From Euryodendron excelsum (Eukaryota; Streptophyta; Magnoliopsida; Ericales; Pentaphylacaceae): 64,000 bases of DNA. Below, piece after piece: positions 11,230 through 23,166 of the stretch; the stretch's first letter is position 1; each line of letters begins with the position of its first letter. The stretch is from contig CM065384.1 of the NCBI GenBank assembly GCA_033060915.1, positions 31,231,501 to 31,295,500 of the forward strand. The letters are read 5' to 3'. The notes beneath the pieces are model-generated. The model had not been told where the DNA came from and made no database searches. It was given only the letters and a program-made list of their open reading frames with translations. Position numbers and translations under genes: made by a program.

Positions 11230-13070
11230 TGAAAAGAATCTTTAGAAGAATGATGCATGATATGTAAGTGTAAGAAAAATATTTGATTTTAAAAATAGAT
11301 TTCAAAATACTTGATTCGATTTTAGAAATAGATTTGATTTGAAATTGAAATGGATTTGAAAAGATAGATTTGATTTTGGAAAGAAAGTTTTAGAAATTGA
11401 AAATAGAGATTTGAAAGTAGATTTTTGGAATTGGAAGTTTGAAATAGATTATGGAATTGGAAACTTGAAAATAGTTATGGAATTAGAGATTTGAAAAAGG
11501 TTGTGGAAATAGAAGTTTGAAAAAGATTATGACCGCACCCATGAGGGTTGCCTACGTATCCTTTTGGAGGAATCAGGTCAGTCATAGTTCGGATAAGAGT
11601 CTGATTGAAAATAAAATGTTTGATTTGAAAAAGAGATTTTGATTTGAAAAAGGGAATAGAGGATTTGAAATCAAGATTCAACTTAGACCTAGAATTGAAC
11701 TTGAAAGAGGATTTGACCCTTGAAAGAGAACTTAGACTAGATTTGGAAAGATAAAGTTTTGGAAAACCTAGACTTAGGAAAGATGGAATTTAGGAAAGAC
11801 TTGAGGTTTAAAAAAGATTTGACTTGACTATTGGACTTGAAAGATTAAGGAAAGATTGGATTTAGGAAATGCTTGAATTAGAAAAATTTCAAAATAGGAA
11901 AGTTCCGTTTTAGGAAAGTTTCATTTTAGGAAAGTTTTTGGATTAGGAAAGTTTTGAAATAAAAAAGGTTTCATTTTAGGAAAAAGGAACATTTTTGAAA
12001 TAGGAAATTTTTAAAATTGGAAAGTTTTGACTTAATAAAGTTTTGGATTTAGAAAGTTTTGAAATTTAGAAAGTTTAAGATTTGGAAAGATTTAAAATTT
12101 GAGTTTTAGAAATACTTGAGATTAGGAAAGGTTTAAGTTTAAGAAAGGTTTGAAAACTTGAAGTTTAAGAGAAGATTTGAAAGTTTAAGTTTTGGAAACT
12201 TAAGGTTTAGGAAAGTATGAGATTAGGAAGGATTAGGAAAGATTTGGAGTTGGAAGGATTGAGATTTCTATTTTCTAAAATAAGGGATTAGATTTTGTTT
12301 CTAAAATAGGTATTTTGATTATGTTTCCAAAGACGGAGGATTGGATCTAGTTTCCTAAAGGGAGATTGGATTTGGTTTCTAAAGGGAAGATTGGATTTGG
12401 TTTCCTAAAGGGAAGATTGGATTTGGCATGGATTTGGAAGATGAAGCTTTTAGAAATCCTAAATTTGGAAGACTTTTGGCATGGATTTGGAAGATGAAGC
12501 TTTTAGAAATCCTAAATTTGGAAGACTATAGTTTTGATGTAGAAAATAGGTTTTGGAAACCTAGGATTTAGATGTAAAGAAGGAGATTTTGGAAACCTAG
12601 GTTTTGAGGCAAGATTGGAAATCATGTTTTAAGAAAGGAAATTAGGGTTTCCTAATTGTTGGCTCTAGGGTTTAACTTGGACTCTAAGAAAAGAGATTTT
12701 TTGAAAGTGAGTTTTTAGAAAGGGAGATTTTTGGAAGAAAATTCTAGAGAGGAGTTTTTAGAAAGTGAATTTTGAAAAAAAAAGTTTTTGGAAAGAGATT
12801 TTTGGAAAGAGTTTTTCTAGGAAGGAGTTTTGGAAAGAGTTTTTAGAGATTCTAGGGAATGTGGGAATGTTTCTAGAAAGTGAATGTTAAAAGGAGCGTT
12901 TTGGAAAGGAACTTTTAGGAAAGTAAGTTTTATGAAGGGAAGTTTTAGAAAACAACTTTAAAAAGGAATTTTGAAAAGAAGATTTGAAGAGAATTTTTAG
13001 AAAGCATATTGGAAAAGAGATTTTTTAGAAAGAGAGATTTGAAAAGAGAGTTTTAGAAAATATATAAAAT
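11230..13070 (+). repeat. Purine-rich low-complexity block inside LTR1
   Basis: Nearly 2 kb is dominated by irregular GGAAAG, TTTGGAAAG and GATTTGAAA words on the plus strand, with very little C. A perfect 53-bp tandem duplication lies at 12424-12476 and 12477-12529. The same block appears as CTTTCCAAA-rich sequence in LTR2 (about 49560-51500), confirming opposite orientation. Confidence 0.8.
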
Positions 13071-13952
13071 ATCTTGCTCTCCTAAAGCGATTCTAACCAT
13101 AAGAAGGTTAGAACCACTCTAAGATTGTAGTTTTGAAAACAACAATGATTTGAAAATATAGACCATATTAGTCACTTTAAATGTAACACTTTTCTAAAGC
13201 AACCCTAACCATGAAAAGGCTAGAATCACCTTAGAATTGTGATTTTGAAAACAAGTTTTGGAGAAGAAGATTTTAACACAAACTTGGAAAACGATTTTAA
13301 TGCAAGTTTTGAAAACAAGTTTGAAAATGAATTTTGGAGAGATGTGTGATCATGATATGCACAATGCAAGTTGGGGTCGTGAACATACAAGGTTAAGGCT
13401 GTACCACATAATCAAGGGGGCCGAACCCACATGGTCTCCAGTTAGACTAATAGAAAGCCCCTGACACAGTGACTTTCAATAGCCTAATCCTGCACATAGA
13501 TCGGGAAGTCCCTTGTTTCAAACATACAAGAAATGGGGGAAAGAAGATGGGGGATTAAAATAGAAGAAAACCCAAGTGGGTTAGGAGAGAGAAGAGAGAG
13601 GGGGGAACTGCGTAAACGTAAATAGAAAGCCTACCTTGCGTCTTCTTTTATTCGCTTTGCTTTACTTGCTTGCTTGCTTTGCTTCGGTCCTAGCTTCGCT
13701 TTACGTTAGTCTTCAAGGGCTTGTTTTGATCTTCAGGAGCTTCGGGTTACAACACTTCAAGTCTTCAATGGAGGCTTTAGAAGCTAGTGTATGAGTGTAT
13801 AGGAGTATATGTGAGTTAGGGTTTGTGTATGGAGGCTAGGGTTTGGAAAACCTAAAGAAGACTAGGGTTTAGGGAGGCTACGAGCTCTGTATATCGAAGA
13901 GTAGTATTTTTAGACTAAGTCTGCAGACCTTTTTCACGCAGAAGAGGCTCTG

Positions 13953-13960
13953 TATTTATA
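13953..13960 (-). promoter_or_regulatory. TATA-like box of LTR1
   Basis: TATAAATA on the minus strand followed by CAGAGCCTCTTC. The matching place in LTR2 (48942-48951) reads TATATAAATA followed by CAGAGCCTCTTC, so the retroelement promoter is conserved between copies. Confidence 0.5.
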
Positions 13961-15234
13961 AAGAGAAGATTGACCTAGCACTTGTTGCAGTGACGCCAAG
14001 CAAAATTTCCTTCTAGAGCCACTAGGAGTGGCGCCAGCCACTTAGGAAAGTTTTTAAGTCGGTAAGCAACGTATCTTCAGAAGATTTGGGCGCCTGTACT
14101 AGTGATTACCATGCAATTTTTAGTTTGGCTTCACTGGGAGTGGCTCCGAGAGGTCCGGGAATGATTTAAAGGGGTCGGGAATGAACCAGAAGATTGGAAA
14201 GGGACAGGAACCCTTAGAATAGGGTCCCATAGGTATTAGACTTGAAAAATGATGACAGAATGTGTTTGGAGGGTCGACCGAGCTATTAGGGGCAAAACGG
14301 TCAACTGGATCGAAAAACTACCAGGATGGACTCGAAATGTCCCGGAAGAAGACTCGATGTTTGGAAACATTACTTATAATGTCCTAGGAGGTTACCGGTT
14401 TGTTACCCAGAGCCGATGTGGCTAGAAGAGGTGACCGGCCCACCAGGGTCAAAACGGTCATTTTGTACCAAGTTTGCCGGAATTGACTCGAAATGATCTG
14501 GAGAGATAATGAAAGGTCAGGAATACTATAAAAAGCATTATCGGGAGGTTACCAGTTTGATACCCATAGCCGGTGTGGTTCCCGGGGCGCTTGGATGCCT
14601 AGGGGCAAAATGGTCATCTTAACTGGAAAGTCTCGGAATTGGCCTGAAACTGACTAGAAGGCACCTAATCATGCCAAATTACCTTTAAGACAATATTGAA
14701 AATGTGGACTTACCGTTCTGAGGACTTAGGTACTTTCTCAAAAAATGTGCCGAAAATGGCCCTACAAGCAGTTTGGTCATTTTTCACCGAAGTGGGCTAG
14801 CAGGCACTGATGTTAACCTGGGTTTTGAGTGTTTCCGCCACTCTGACGGCTGTCCCGTGATACAGGGGTTTGCTGGCAATTTCCTATATCGATATGTTTA
14901 CGAATACTTCCACTACTCTGATGGTTGCGATCTTTACGAGTACTTCCACTACTCTGACCATTCGCGATCATTCTTGAGACTATCTGATCTCGGAAAGCTG
15001 CTAAATGAACTTAGCACCTGAGGAATCAACTTTCTCAGAAGGCGTGCCGATACAAACATTTCTGTATTGGAGGGCTAACAGGCATCAAAGGTGGATTGTT
15101 CTACCATCTAGGGGACTTGGAGTCTCGTCCCGGTCGACGGGTTTGAAGGGACTACTGTTCCGAAGAGTTCACTAGGAAACATGCCGGATTGGATGGACTT
15201 ACCGCCTCAAGGAATCAACTTTCTCGAGGGACGG

Positions 15235-15268
15235 ATTGGAATTGGAATTGGAATTGGAATTGGAATTT
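15235..15268. repeat. (ATTGGA)n hexamer repeat in LTR1
   Basis: Five consecutive ATTGGA units. The open frame across it (Trp-Asn repeats) is an artefact of the hexamer. Confidence 0.9.
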
Positions 15269-15745
15269 AAAAAGGGACTTACCGTCTTCGAAAAAACATG
15301 CCTATTGGAATTGGACCAATCAATGCCCTCAAGGGCATTTTGGTCATTTTACCTCTATTTGGGCCCAAAGGGCCCGCGAAGCGATGGATTGACTAGATTA
15401 GACTTGAAAAATTGAGTTAACTCAAAATATATTCATATCGACTCGAATACAAGTCTGGACGGACTGGAGGCTACCAAGTGGGCAAAAATGGGGTGCTTAC
15501 ATATGTGTTGCCTAATTGTACCCACAAGATTCTAACTTTGTGTTTGCTTGTACATCGCAAACACTTGTGGGGGCTTTGCGATATCCATATCAATTTTGCC
15601 GGTTAATGTGCACAAGAGGTACACATGGCCTATTTTTTATATTTAATATCTAATTATATATGGGTCTCTCATACCTCTTAGATAAAAAAAAGGCATAAAT
15701 TACTTTTTAAAATAGAATAAATCACGAACACTTAGATATTACTGG

Positions 15746-16290
15746 TATGGTTGGGTTTTTTTTCGTAAGCATCGATTTGCTCTGCAAACCACCAAGACAA
15801 ACACCAGAAAACCTATAAAAGCATAATATGGTAAGAATGCGTCGATCCTCTTTAGGCCAAAGGCACTTTGAAGATTAAGTTAGACAAGCTTAGTCTCAGC
15901 GAATTAAAAGAAATAAATTTATTCTAGCTCTTAGTTGTGCGTATCTTGTTCTTCTCTAACTTGTTTTATATATAAGCTTCAGAGATCCTACTTCTTCTAG
16001 GAGTTGCATGCTTTTTCTTTCGAGGTACTAATTTCTTTTAGGTCGGTGACCGGATTTGTGCTAATCCTCTTGAGTCCTTTCCTTGGTTGGATTGGAATCC
16101 TCTGCCCTTTGGGTCTTTCTTGACACTTAGGCTTTTTCTAGTGAGTGCTGGATCTATCTTCTTTAGATCGAGCCTGTTTTTCTTAACAGGCCTGCTTGAT
16201 TTCATTTATTCTAGGCCTAATCTCACAGAAGTCGGCCATACCATTCTTAGTGGGTGGGTCTGACATCATAAAAAATAGGCATTTGGCCCA
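15746..16290 (-). repeat. 3' LTR of the Tat element
   Basis: It aligns with 27101-27643 over its full length, sharing words such as AATTTATT, TAGCTCTTAGTTGTGCGTA and GGATTTGTGCTAAT. The inner boundary is within a few bases of 16290. Next to it the minus strand is only moderately purine-rich (AAGGGCTAAGGGCAAT). Confidence 0.82.
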
Positions 16291-17193
16291 CAATTGCCCT
16301 TAGCCCTTATTCTTTGTTTGGAGGAGCTTGAAGGACAATGGTTGTCCTTGAACCCGATAGCTTCAAGGGTGCATGCTCCACGTGGTGCTATCGGGTTCGC
16401 TCGTGCAACTAAAGGGGTTGACGCACATTGAATGTTGAGGTGATCTTTAGGCAAAGATGTAATGATGCGTTGCACCTCAATATCTGAATCAACAATAGCC
16501 CTTCTTATAAAATTAAACCTCCTCAATTTTGACCCTCACCTTTGCCTAAGAAGATAGCCATCGTTGAGAGAGAGCCAACCTTTTTATCTATAAGTATTCA
16601 TTCTTTTCACCCTTATTTCGTTGTCATTTTATGTGCCCGACCTCTTCCTTTTAGTTATGGTAGTTCGACTTACGAACATACTAGGCTCCCAAGTAGCCAT
16701 TGCCACTTTTAAGGAAAAATACCAGTTCCAAAATAGGGTAGACATTAGGCTAGTGACTGATAGGGACAACGAGTTATGCAGGACTGAGGCCAGTATGTCA
16801 ATTCCTTTAATCGCTATAGTGAAGGAAGGAGTCCGTTTTCCATTACACTTTTTGCTGTTGCAGATTCTTTCTCATTTTTCTTTGTGTTCGGCCCAACTTA
16901 CTACCAATAACTTTAGGATAATCATGGGGATTGTGAAGTTAAACTTCATCTTGGGGGTGAACCTAGGTCTCTCAAAGCTCAAATACTGCTATATTTATAG
17001 TCGTGTAAGTTTTGGGGATGTAGAGTACTACTTTAGGACCAAGGAGAAAAACAAAGAGCTTGTCTAGGTCCTTCCCAAAATTAGGAAATATAAAGATGAC
17101 GTCAAGGCCATAGTTTTGGTAACTGGAAGTATAGGAATGTCCCAAAGGGAGAACGGACTTCATAGCAGTGTCCCCAACGTCATAGTCACATAG

Positions 17194-17264
17194 GTCTATG
17201 TTTTTGCTTCTCTTTTCCCATATTGATTCTTTTTATTGATTATTTTTTCTCTACCTTGTTTTAG
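17194..17264 (+). other. Candidate intron 1 of the antisense ORF
   Basis: Starts GTCTATGTTTTTGC, ends with a T-rich tract and CTTGTTTTAG. 71 bp. Confidence 0.45.
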
Positions 17265-18164
17265 CCAACCACGTGAGGGTGAAGAAGAGGTACGAAACGA
17301 TTGGTGTTGACTTTGCTGCTCTTTGAAAAGGCTACGGTCAAGCAGCGCACATCCTACTGAAAGGCTACGGTTAGGGAAAAAGGCTACGGTTGGGCAACGA
17401 ACATCCTACTGAAATACCTAATTTACTACAGGTCTTTCATTGTAACTAGGGGAACTCTCGTCGAAGTGATAGCTCGGTTGCAAGAGCATGGTGACGCCGG
17501 GAGTCCTAACGACGTGCCAAAAGGAGTCTCGATCCCTCATCTTTGTGAGCCAGTGTGAATCACTGTAGCGGCTACCAGTAGCACTTCTTTTATAGTAATG
17601 GTTGTCAATTCCAATTAAGTTCCTAATTCTCTGGAGCGGCCTGCCTCAATCCCAGTGTTAGAGGAAGTTTGGCCACTATTTCAGATCACCACCATCCTTG
17701 TCATTGTAGTCGACAAGTCATCTATTCAAGTGAGAAGTCTAACGAAGAAGAATTAGAGACGCAAACTAGAATTTTGATGGTGGAGCTTGTAAAAAAGAGG
17801 GCTAGGGGACCTCCAATTCCTTTTATGTAGCAACCTTCTCTACAGTAACCTCCTGTTACAAATACAAACCCCCGACCATCTAATAGATCGACAGAGAAAA
17901 GGCCAACCACAGACCTCCCCTCAGAAACTCCTCGGGTAAGAAGGGCCAAATCCCATTGCTAAGAACCATCATGATTCTATTGAGGTCGTCGTTCTCTAAC
18001 CACATATTGGTTCTATCCTAGTCTCTACTATCGACTCTACAATCAACGATATGAATGTGGTGGTGGCGTTGGCGCAAAGCACTATGCTCACCAATGATGT
18101 CTTAACTTTAATGCAGGCAACAGATCCTACCCTCTTTATCGGGGCGATACACTCTGGTGTGGTG

Positions 18165-18242
18165 GTGAGTTTTCCTACCACTATTTGGTTATCTTTACTT
18201 GTTGTTCTTCTAGCTTCTTATTTCCCTTGCTCTTTCTTATAG
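18165..18242 (+). other. Candidate intron 2 of the antisense ORF
   Basis: Consensus donor GTGAGT and a pyrimidine-rich acceptor TTTCTTATAG. 78 bp. Joining puts IGAIHSGVV next to ALCQLIKCINRF. Confidence 0.5.
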
Positions 18243-19059
18243 GCTCTTTGCCAGTTGATCAAATGTATAAACCGCTTTAGGGTTTAAGCCACCAAATTGA
18301 AGCATTCTGAAATAGTGAAGGGTAAACTGGTGGAGATGGTTACTGATCTCAAGGCTGCTCTGTTAGAGGAGAAGAAAGCTACTTCACATACCGCAATTGA
18401 GCTGAAGAAGAGCAAGGATGCTATTTGCTCGGCTTTGTCCAACCTAAACGAAAGGAACCAGGAGTTGTTGAATAAGGAGGAGGAAAACCTAGGTCTCAAA
18501 GTTGAGCTTGTGGGCGACAAGGAAGCCAGCTTCAAAAGAGGCTTTGATCATGCTGGGGAGGACTACACTGGGTAGATGTACGAGGTCTCCAACGTGCTCT
18601 TCAAGGAAGGTTGGGATTCTGCCCTGAAAGAGATGAAGGTCAATGAGACTTCACCATTGTGGAAAAACATCCCTGGCCTTTTCCAAATGAGGAGATCCCT
18701 ACTGACATTGTAGTTGATCCTACCTCATCCTCCGGCCCAATTGATTTGACTGACGTCAAGGATCCTCCAACTCTCTCTATTCTTGTAACTTTTGGTCCTA
18801 GCACAACTGTTAAGGTCTCCCTTAGTAAAGCAGTGGATCCCGACTCGACCCTAACTTCTGGGACTTAGTTTTCTTTCGGCTTTATTTTGTAACCTTCTTT
18901 TTTGATATCTTTTGTAAGCTCTTTCTGTGTAACTTGACTTTTTTAATGAACAATCTCTCTTTTTTCATGCATTCTTTCCATACTCAGGAAATTTCTCTAG
19001 TTCATTCTACCAATCTTTTGTGTGAAATGTAAAAAACTTTATACTCAACTCTATGTTGT

Positions 19060-19600
19060 ATTTATGCTTCTAACTTACCGAACTTAGGAAGGACCAAGCT
19101 TAACACTTGATCTTTCTTTTGGTTTTTTTTTTTTGGCCGACTTACCAGACTTAGGTAGGACCAAGCTCAACATTTGGTTTTTTTTTTCCTTTAGCTTACT
19201 TTGGTTGACCTACCAGACTTAGGTAGGACCAAGCTCAACACTTGGTTTTTTTTTTTTTTTTTGGCTTACTTTGGCCAACCAACCAGACTTAGGTAAGACC
19301 AAGCTCAACGCTTGTTTTTTTTTCTTTTGGCTTTCTTTACTGACCTACCAAACTCAGGTAGGACCAAACATAACACTTGGTTTTTCTTTGAGGCTTTCTT
19401 TAGCCAACTTACCAAACTAAGATAGGACCAAGCTCAAAACTTCATTTTTTCATTTGCTTTCTTGGGCCGACCTACCAAACTTAGGTAGGACCAAGCTCAA
19501 CATTTGATTTTTTCTTTTGGTTTTCTTTGGCCGACCTACCAAACTTAGGTAGGACCAAGCTTAACACTTGGTTTTTTCTGACTCTCGGTTTTCCTCCTTT
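19060..19600. repeat. Minisatellite of about 60-bp units in the Tat element
   Basis: About nine imperfect units, each with CGACCTACCAAACTTAGGTAGGACCAAGCTCAACACTTGG split by a variable poly-T run (up to about 18 T). Each unit contains the small palindrome CCTA...TAGG. It separates the integrase frame from the antisense frame. Confidence 0.88.
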
Positions 19601-19775
19601 TTATCTTCCAGTATCAGAATAAATAATTACTGTTGAACTCATAATGAAAAAAATTTGATTTAGCAACAAATCTAATGAGTTTTGCATCGTCTGGAATCTC
19701 CATGTAAACTATGAAATAAAAATCTACCACACTAAGGTTTTCTGTTCATCATCACTAATAAAAATGCTTCAAATG

Positions 19776-20900
19776 TTATGCATTCCAATGTCGAGGTAGC
19801 TGACGACCTTCTTCGACTATCTCTAATTGGTATGCCCCCACGCCGACTTGGAATGCAACTCTGCAGAGCCCTTCCCAGTTTGAACCCATTTTTTCATTTG
19901 CAGGATTCTTCGTCCCTACTAACACCTTTCTTAGCACTAGATCTCTGGGCACGAAGGTTCTCGACTGCACTCTCTTGTTGTATGATCGGATGAGCTCTTG
20001 ATGGTACGAATTAAGATTAAGCAAGGCATTCCCCCTCTTTTCTTCAATTAGGTAAAGATCCCTTACCAAGGTCTGCTCGTTAGAGCCCATATCATATGCT
20101 GCCGATTTGATTGTTGGTGGCCTTATCTTAAGTGGGATCACTACCTCCACCCCATAGGCTAAGGAGTAAGGAGTTTCCCCAGTTGATCTCCTCAACGTTG
20201 TTCTATATGACTAGAGGACATTAGGGAGTCCTTCCACCCATCTTCGCTTTGCTTTCTTCAGCCTTTTCTTGATCCCATTCAGCACTGTCTCGCTAAAAAT
20301 CTTTGCTTGTCCATTACACTGAGGGTAGGCTGGCGTTGAATAGTAACTTCTAACACTAAGCTCGGAGAAAAAACCTCTAAACATGTTCCCATAAAAATGT
20401 TTCCCGTTATCGGAGAGCAACACTCTTGGGATACCAAACCGCGTTATTACATTCCTCCAGGCAAACCTCTTTGCATCAATTTCTCTAATTGTTGCCAGTG
20501 GCTCGACTTCAATCCACTTGGTGAAGTAATCAATTACAACTATAAGGAACCTTTATTGCCTGAAGCTCAAGGAAGTGGTCTAATTATGTCTAGCCCCCAC
20601 TGGGCAAACGACTATGGGCTGGTAATTGTGTTGAGGTCCTCTGCAGGTTGATGAATTAAAAGTGAGAACTTCTGGCACTTCTCATAATTTAACACATACT
20701 AAGCAACGTCCTTTTACATGTATAGCCACCAATATCCTTGAGAAATGGCACGATGGGCAATAAATTTGTTCCCAACATGAATTTTCCAGATCCTTTCATA
20801 GATCTTGTAGAAAATACCTTAAACTTTGTCTGAGCACACACAATAAAGGTAAGGCCTAGTGAAGGATCTTCTGTAGAGCTCATAACCTGGTGAAAGCCAA
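19776..20900 (-). pseudogene. Ty3/gypsy integrase (Tat type)
   Basis: Read from the right: traces of the zinc-finger region near 20690-20750, then the catalytic core with DYFTKWIEVEPLATI and ITRFGIPRVLLSDNG (a catalytic Asp in each), then YSTPAYPQCNGQAKIFSETV and the expected Glu in the NGQAE position replaced by Lys. The C-terminal part (20195-19776) has RRSTGETPYSLAYGVE and a chromatin-side GPNWEGPYRV-like segment (GSNWEGLCRVAFQVG), ending PRHWNA. Stops near 20560 and 20210 break it. It would have inserted element DNA; it is not functional as it stands. Confidence 0.85.
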
Positions 20901-21099
20901 AACTTCAGTGCCTTATACTTTATTCTCCGTGCCTCATTTTTGTCTTTTATTAGTTCATCCTTCTTTAGGTAGGCAATGATAAGGTCCATCTAAGAAGGTG
21001 TCATCTCTTCGATTGCCAATAAGAGTTCGTCCTCCAAATAAATGCTCAACGCAATTAGGGTCTCGACGTGAATCATTCTCTTGGAGCCTGACTAGAAGG

Positions 21100-21640
21100 C
21101 CGCAGCAAGGGTTGTCAATGCATCTGTATGCGTGTTGTTATCCCATATAATTGGGTCTATTTTAACCCTGTTAAATTTATTGAGCAACTCTTGTGCCTTG
21201 GCCAAGTACAACGCCATCCTATCATTCCTTGCTGCGTTTCTCCTACAATTTGGTTCACCACCAGTTATGAATCTGAGTAAACAATCAGATAAAAAATCCT
21301 CAATTCTATTGCTTTGCAGAGCCCGGTAAGCAATGCTTCATACCCTGACTCGTTATTAGATGCAATGAGCTCTAATTTGATAGCATGCTTTATAGCCATT
21401 CCATCCGGAGTTATCAACACGATCCCTGATCCTGCCCCCTATTATTGGACACTCCATCGACAAAGAGCTTCCAGTGGTCACCAGCCTTCATCCAATTACG
21501 GATTGTTTACTGGGGGATCTAGGAGGGTAGCCTTTCCCATCTCTATTGGTAGCTCAACAAAGACTCAACAATAAAGTTGGGTAGGACTTGGGCTTCAACG
21601 ACTAATCTTGGCTGATACTTAATATCGAACTCCCCCAGTT
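21100..21640 (-). pseudogene. Ty3/gypsy RNase H
   Basis: Minus-strand translation in shifting frames shows GIVLITPDGMAIKHAIKLEL, SNNESGYEALLTGLCKAIEL and YSDS...LVVNQIVGE. These are the usual Tat RNase H landmarks, with the Glu of the EALL motif and the Asp of YSDS in place. Frames shift and a stop follows YSDS. It directly follows reverse transcriptase. Confidence 0.75.
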
Positions 21641-21649
21641 TCATAGCCT

Positions 21650-22961
21650 ACTTTGCAATTCTTCCAGAGAAGTTAGCCCTTCTGAAGAGTGGTTTTAATT
21701 GGTGATCTGTTAAGACTTGCTGGTGTGTACCCCAAAATAGAGCACGAACTTCCGGGAAGCCATTATCAGAGCGAGGGCAGTTTCTTAAGTGGAAGATACC
21801 TTGATTCTACGCCCAATAGGGTTTTACTTACTTAGTAAACTGGCCTTTGATATTTCCCCTACTGTCGTACAAGTACTGTACTAACTACATATTCAAAGAC
21901 AGCTAGGTATAGGTAAAACTCCTCTTCTTTCTCTAGTGTTGACTACAATGGCAACTGGGCAAGGTATGCTTTTAGGTTGGCCAAAGCCTTGTTACAATCC
22001 AATCCCCAATTAAAGCACTCCTGCTTCTTAAGGAGTTGGAAGAACGGTCGACATTTATCTGATGACCAGCTGATAAACCGATTGAGTGTTGTAGCCATCC
22101 CCATCAACTTCTGAACTTTCTTAATATTTTTGGGGGCGTGGATATTCTAGATGGTCATGATCTATTCAGGGTTAGCCTCAATTCCTCAATGAGTGACAAG
22201 GAATCCCCAAAAACTTCCCTAACCAGACTCCAAATGTGCACTTTGAAGTATTAAGCCTCATCTTGTATCTCCTCAGGATGTCAAATACCCCCTTTAGGTC
22301 AACCATATGGTCTTTGCTGACCTTACTCTTTCCGACCATGTCGTTAATGTACACCTCTACTATGTTGCCGATGTGATATTTGAACATCTTTGTCACCAGC
22401 CTGGTAAGGTGCACTAGCATTCTTAAGGCCAAAGAGCATTACTTAATAGCAAAAGATGTCCCTTGGAGTAATGAAGGCTGTCTTTTCCTCATCTTCTTTA
22501 GGTATGGGGATCTGGTGGTACCCCCATGTATGCGTCCAAAAAACTCATTCTTTTATGACTAGAAGTTGCATCCACCAGCTAGTCGATCTTAGGTAATAGG
22601 AATAGGTCTTTTAGGCACGATTTGTTCAAATCGGTGAAGTCAACGCAGACTCTCCACTTGCTCTTTTTCTTCTTAACAATAAGCGTGTTGGAAAGCCATT
22701 GTGGGTAAAACACCTCCCTAATTGCCCCCACTTCAAGGAGCCTATGCACCTCTTCTATTACAGCATCTACATCTGTGTAACTGCCCGTCTGCCTTTATGG
22801 ACCTCAGATCTGCACTGTGAGTCTACTTTTAACAGATAGCAAGCAATCTCAGGATCAATCCCCGACATCTCATAGGGTGTCCAGGCAAACACTTCGATGT
22901 TCTCAACTTGCAGATTGATCAAAGCTGCTTCCTCCTTCTGCGTTAAGGAAGTACCAATCAT
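21650..22961 (-). pseudogene. Ty3/gypsy reverse transcriptase with altered YVDD box
   Basis: The N-side linker (22961-22767) reads MIGTSLTQKEEAALINLQ and VFAWTPYEMSGIDPEIAC, typical before Tat reverse transcriptase. The domain continues with KWRVCVDFTDLNKSC near 22650, FGLKNASAPYQ near 22420, and at 22432-22178 VEVYINDMVGKSKVSKDHM, where the consensus YVDDM is YINDM: the first catalytic Asp is Asn. Several frameshifts and stops occur. Inactive. Confidence 0.82.
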
Positions 22962-23166
22962 AAAGTACTTATCCTAGTTTGATCTGTTGATCTCTATCTT
23001 TTTCAATTCTTCCATGAACTTTTTGTCAAGAAGATCCCCCTACATTATCTAAGTGTCTTTATGTTGCTCCATCATCTGGACTTGATTGATTTTTACCTTT
23101 GTAGAGCAGGCTATCAGAAAATACTACTTAGCCGCGACCTGATCTCCTTAGATCTTTTAAATGCCC

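Larger units (their letters stand above)
10732..15501 (-). mobile_element. Giant Tat-type Ty3/gypsy solo LTR (LTR1), 4.77 kb
   Basis: The plus-strand copy starts TGTCGTGCCCAGATTTTTTG and ends ATGGGGTGCTTACA, and is bounded by a perfect five-base duplication TATGT (10727-10731, 15502-15506). No primer-binding site, polypurine tract or coding domain is attached, so this is a solo LTR left by LTR-LTR recombination. Orientation is minus, inferred from the related sequence at 57083-57579, where a primer-binding site follows the TCGGGG...CA end, and from the TATA-like box at 13953-13960 (TATAAATA on the minus strand). It is homologous to 47539-51761 and 52297-57082. LTRs above 4 kb are known for Ogre/Tat elements. 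Confidence 0.85.
16621..18868 (+). pseudogene. Antisense ORF of the Tat element, putative gypsy-type transposon protein (PF04195-like), spliced
   Basis: It lies on the strand opposite to gag-pol, between integrase and the 3' LTR. The first part (16621-17193) contains NRVDIRLVTDRDNELC, EGVRFPLHFLLLQILSHFSL, QLTTNNFRIIMGIVKLN and DVEYYFRTKEKNKELV, in the order seen in the plant 'putative gypsy type transposon' family. A TAG stop interrupts at 17065. Two intron-like gaps with GT-AG ends (17194-17264 and 18165-18242) separate it from KKRYETIGVDFAAL and from a Glu/Lys-rich coiled coil at 18297-18575. A tail follows (SSSGPIDLTDVKDPP, ending at 18868), with a further in-frame stop before it. Family match is from memory of motifs; function is unknown. 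Confidence 0.72.

Noticed and set aside
19060..19600. Regularly spaced repeats resembling a CRISPR array
   Set aside because: Units are directly adjoining with poly-T variation and no unique spacers; the window is plant nuclear DNA.
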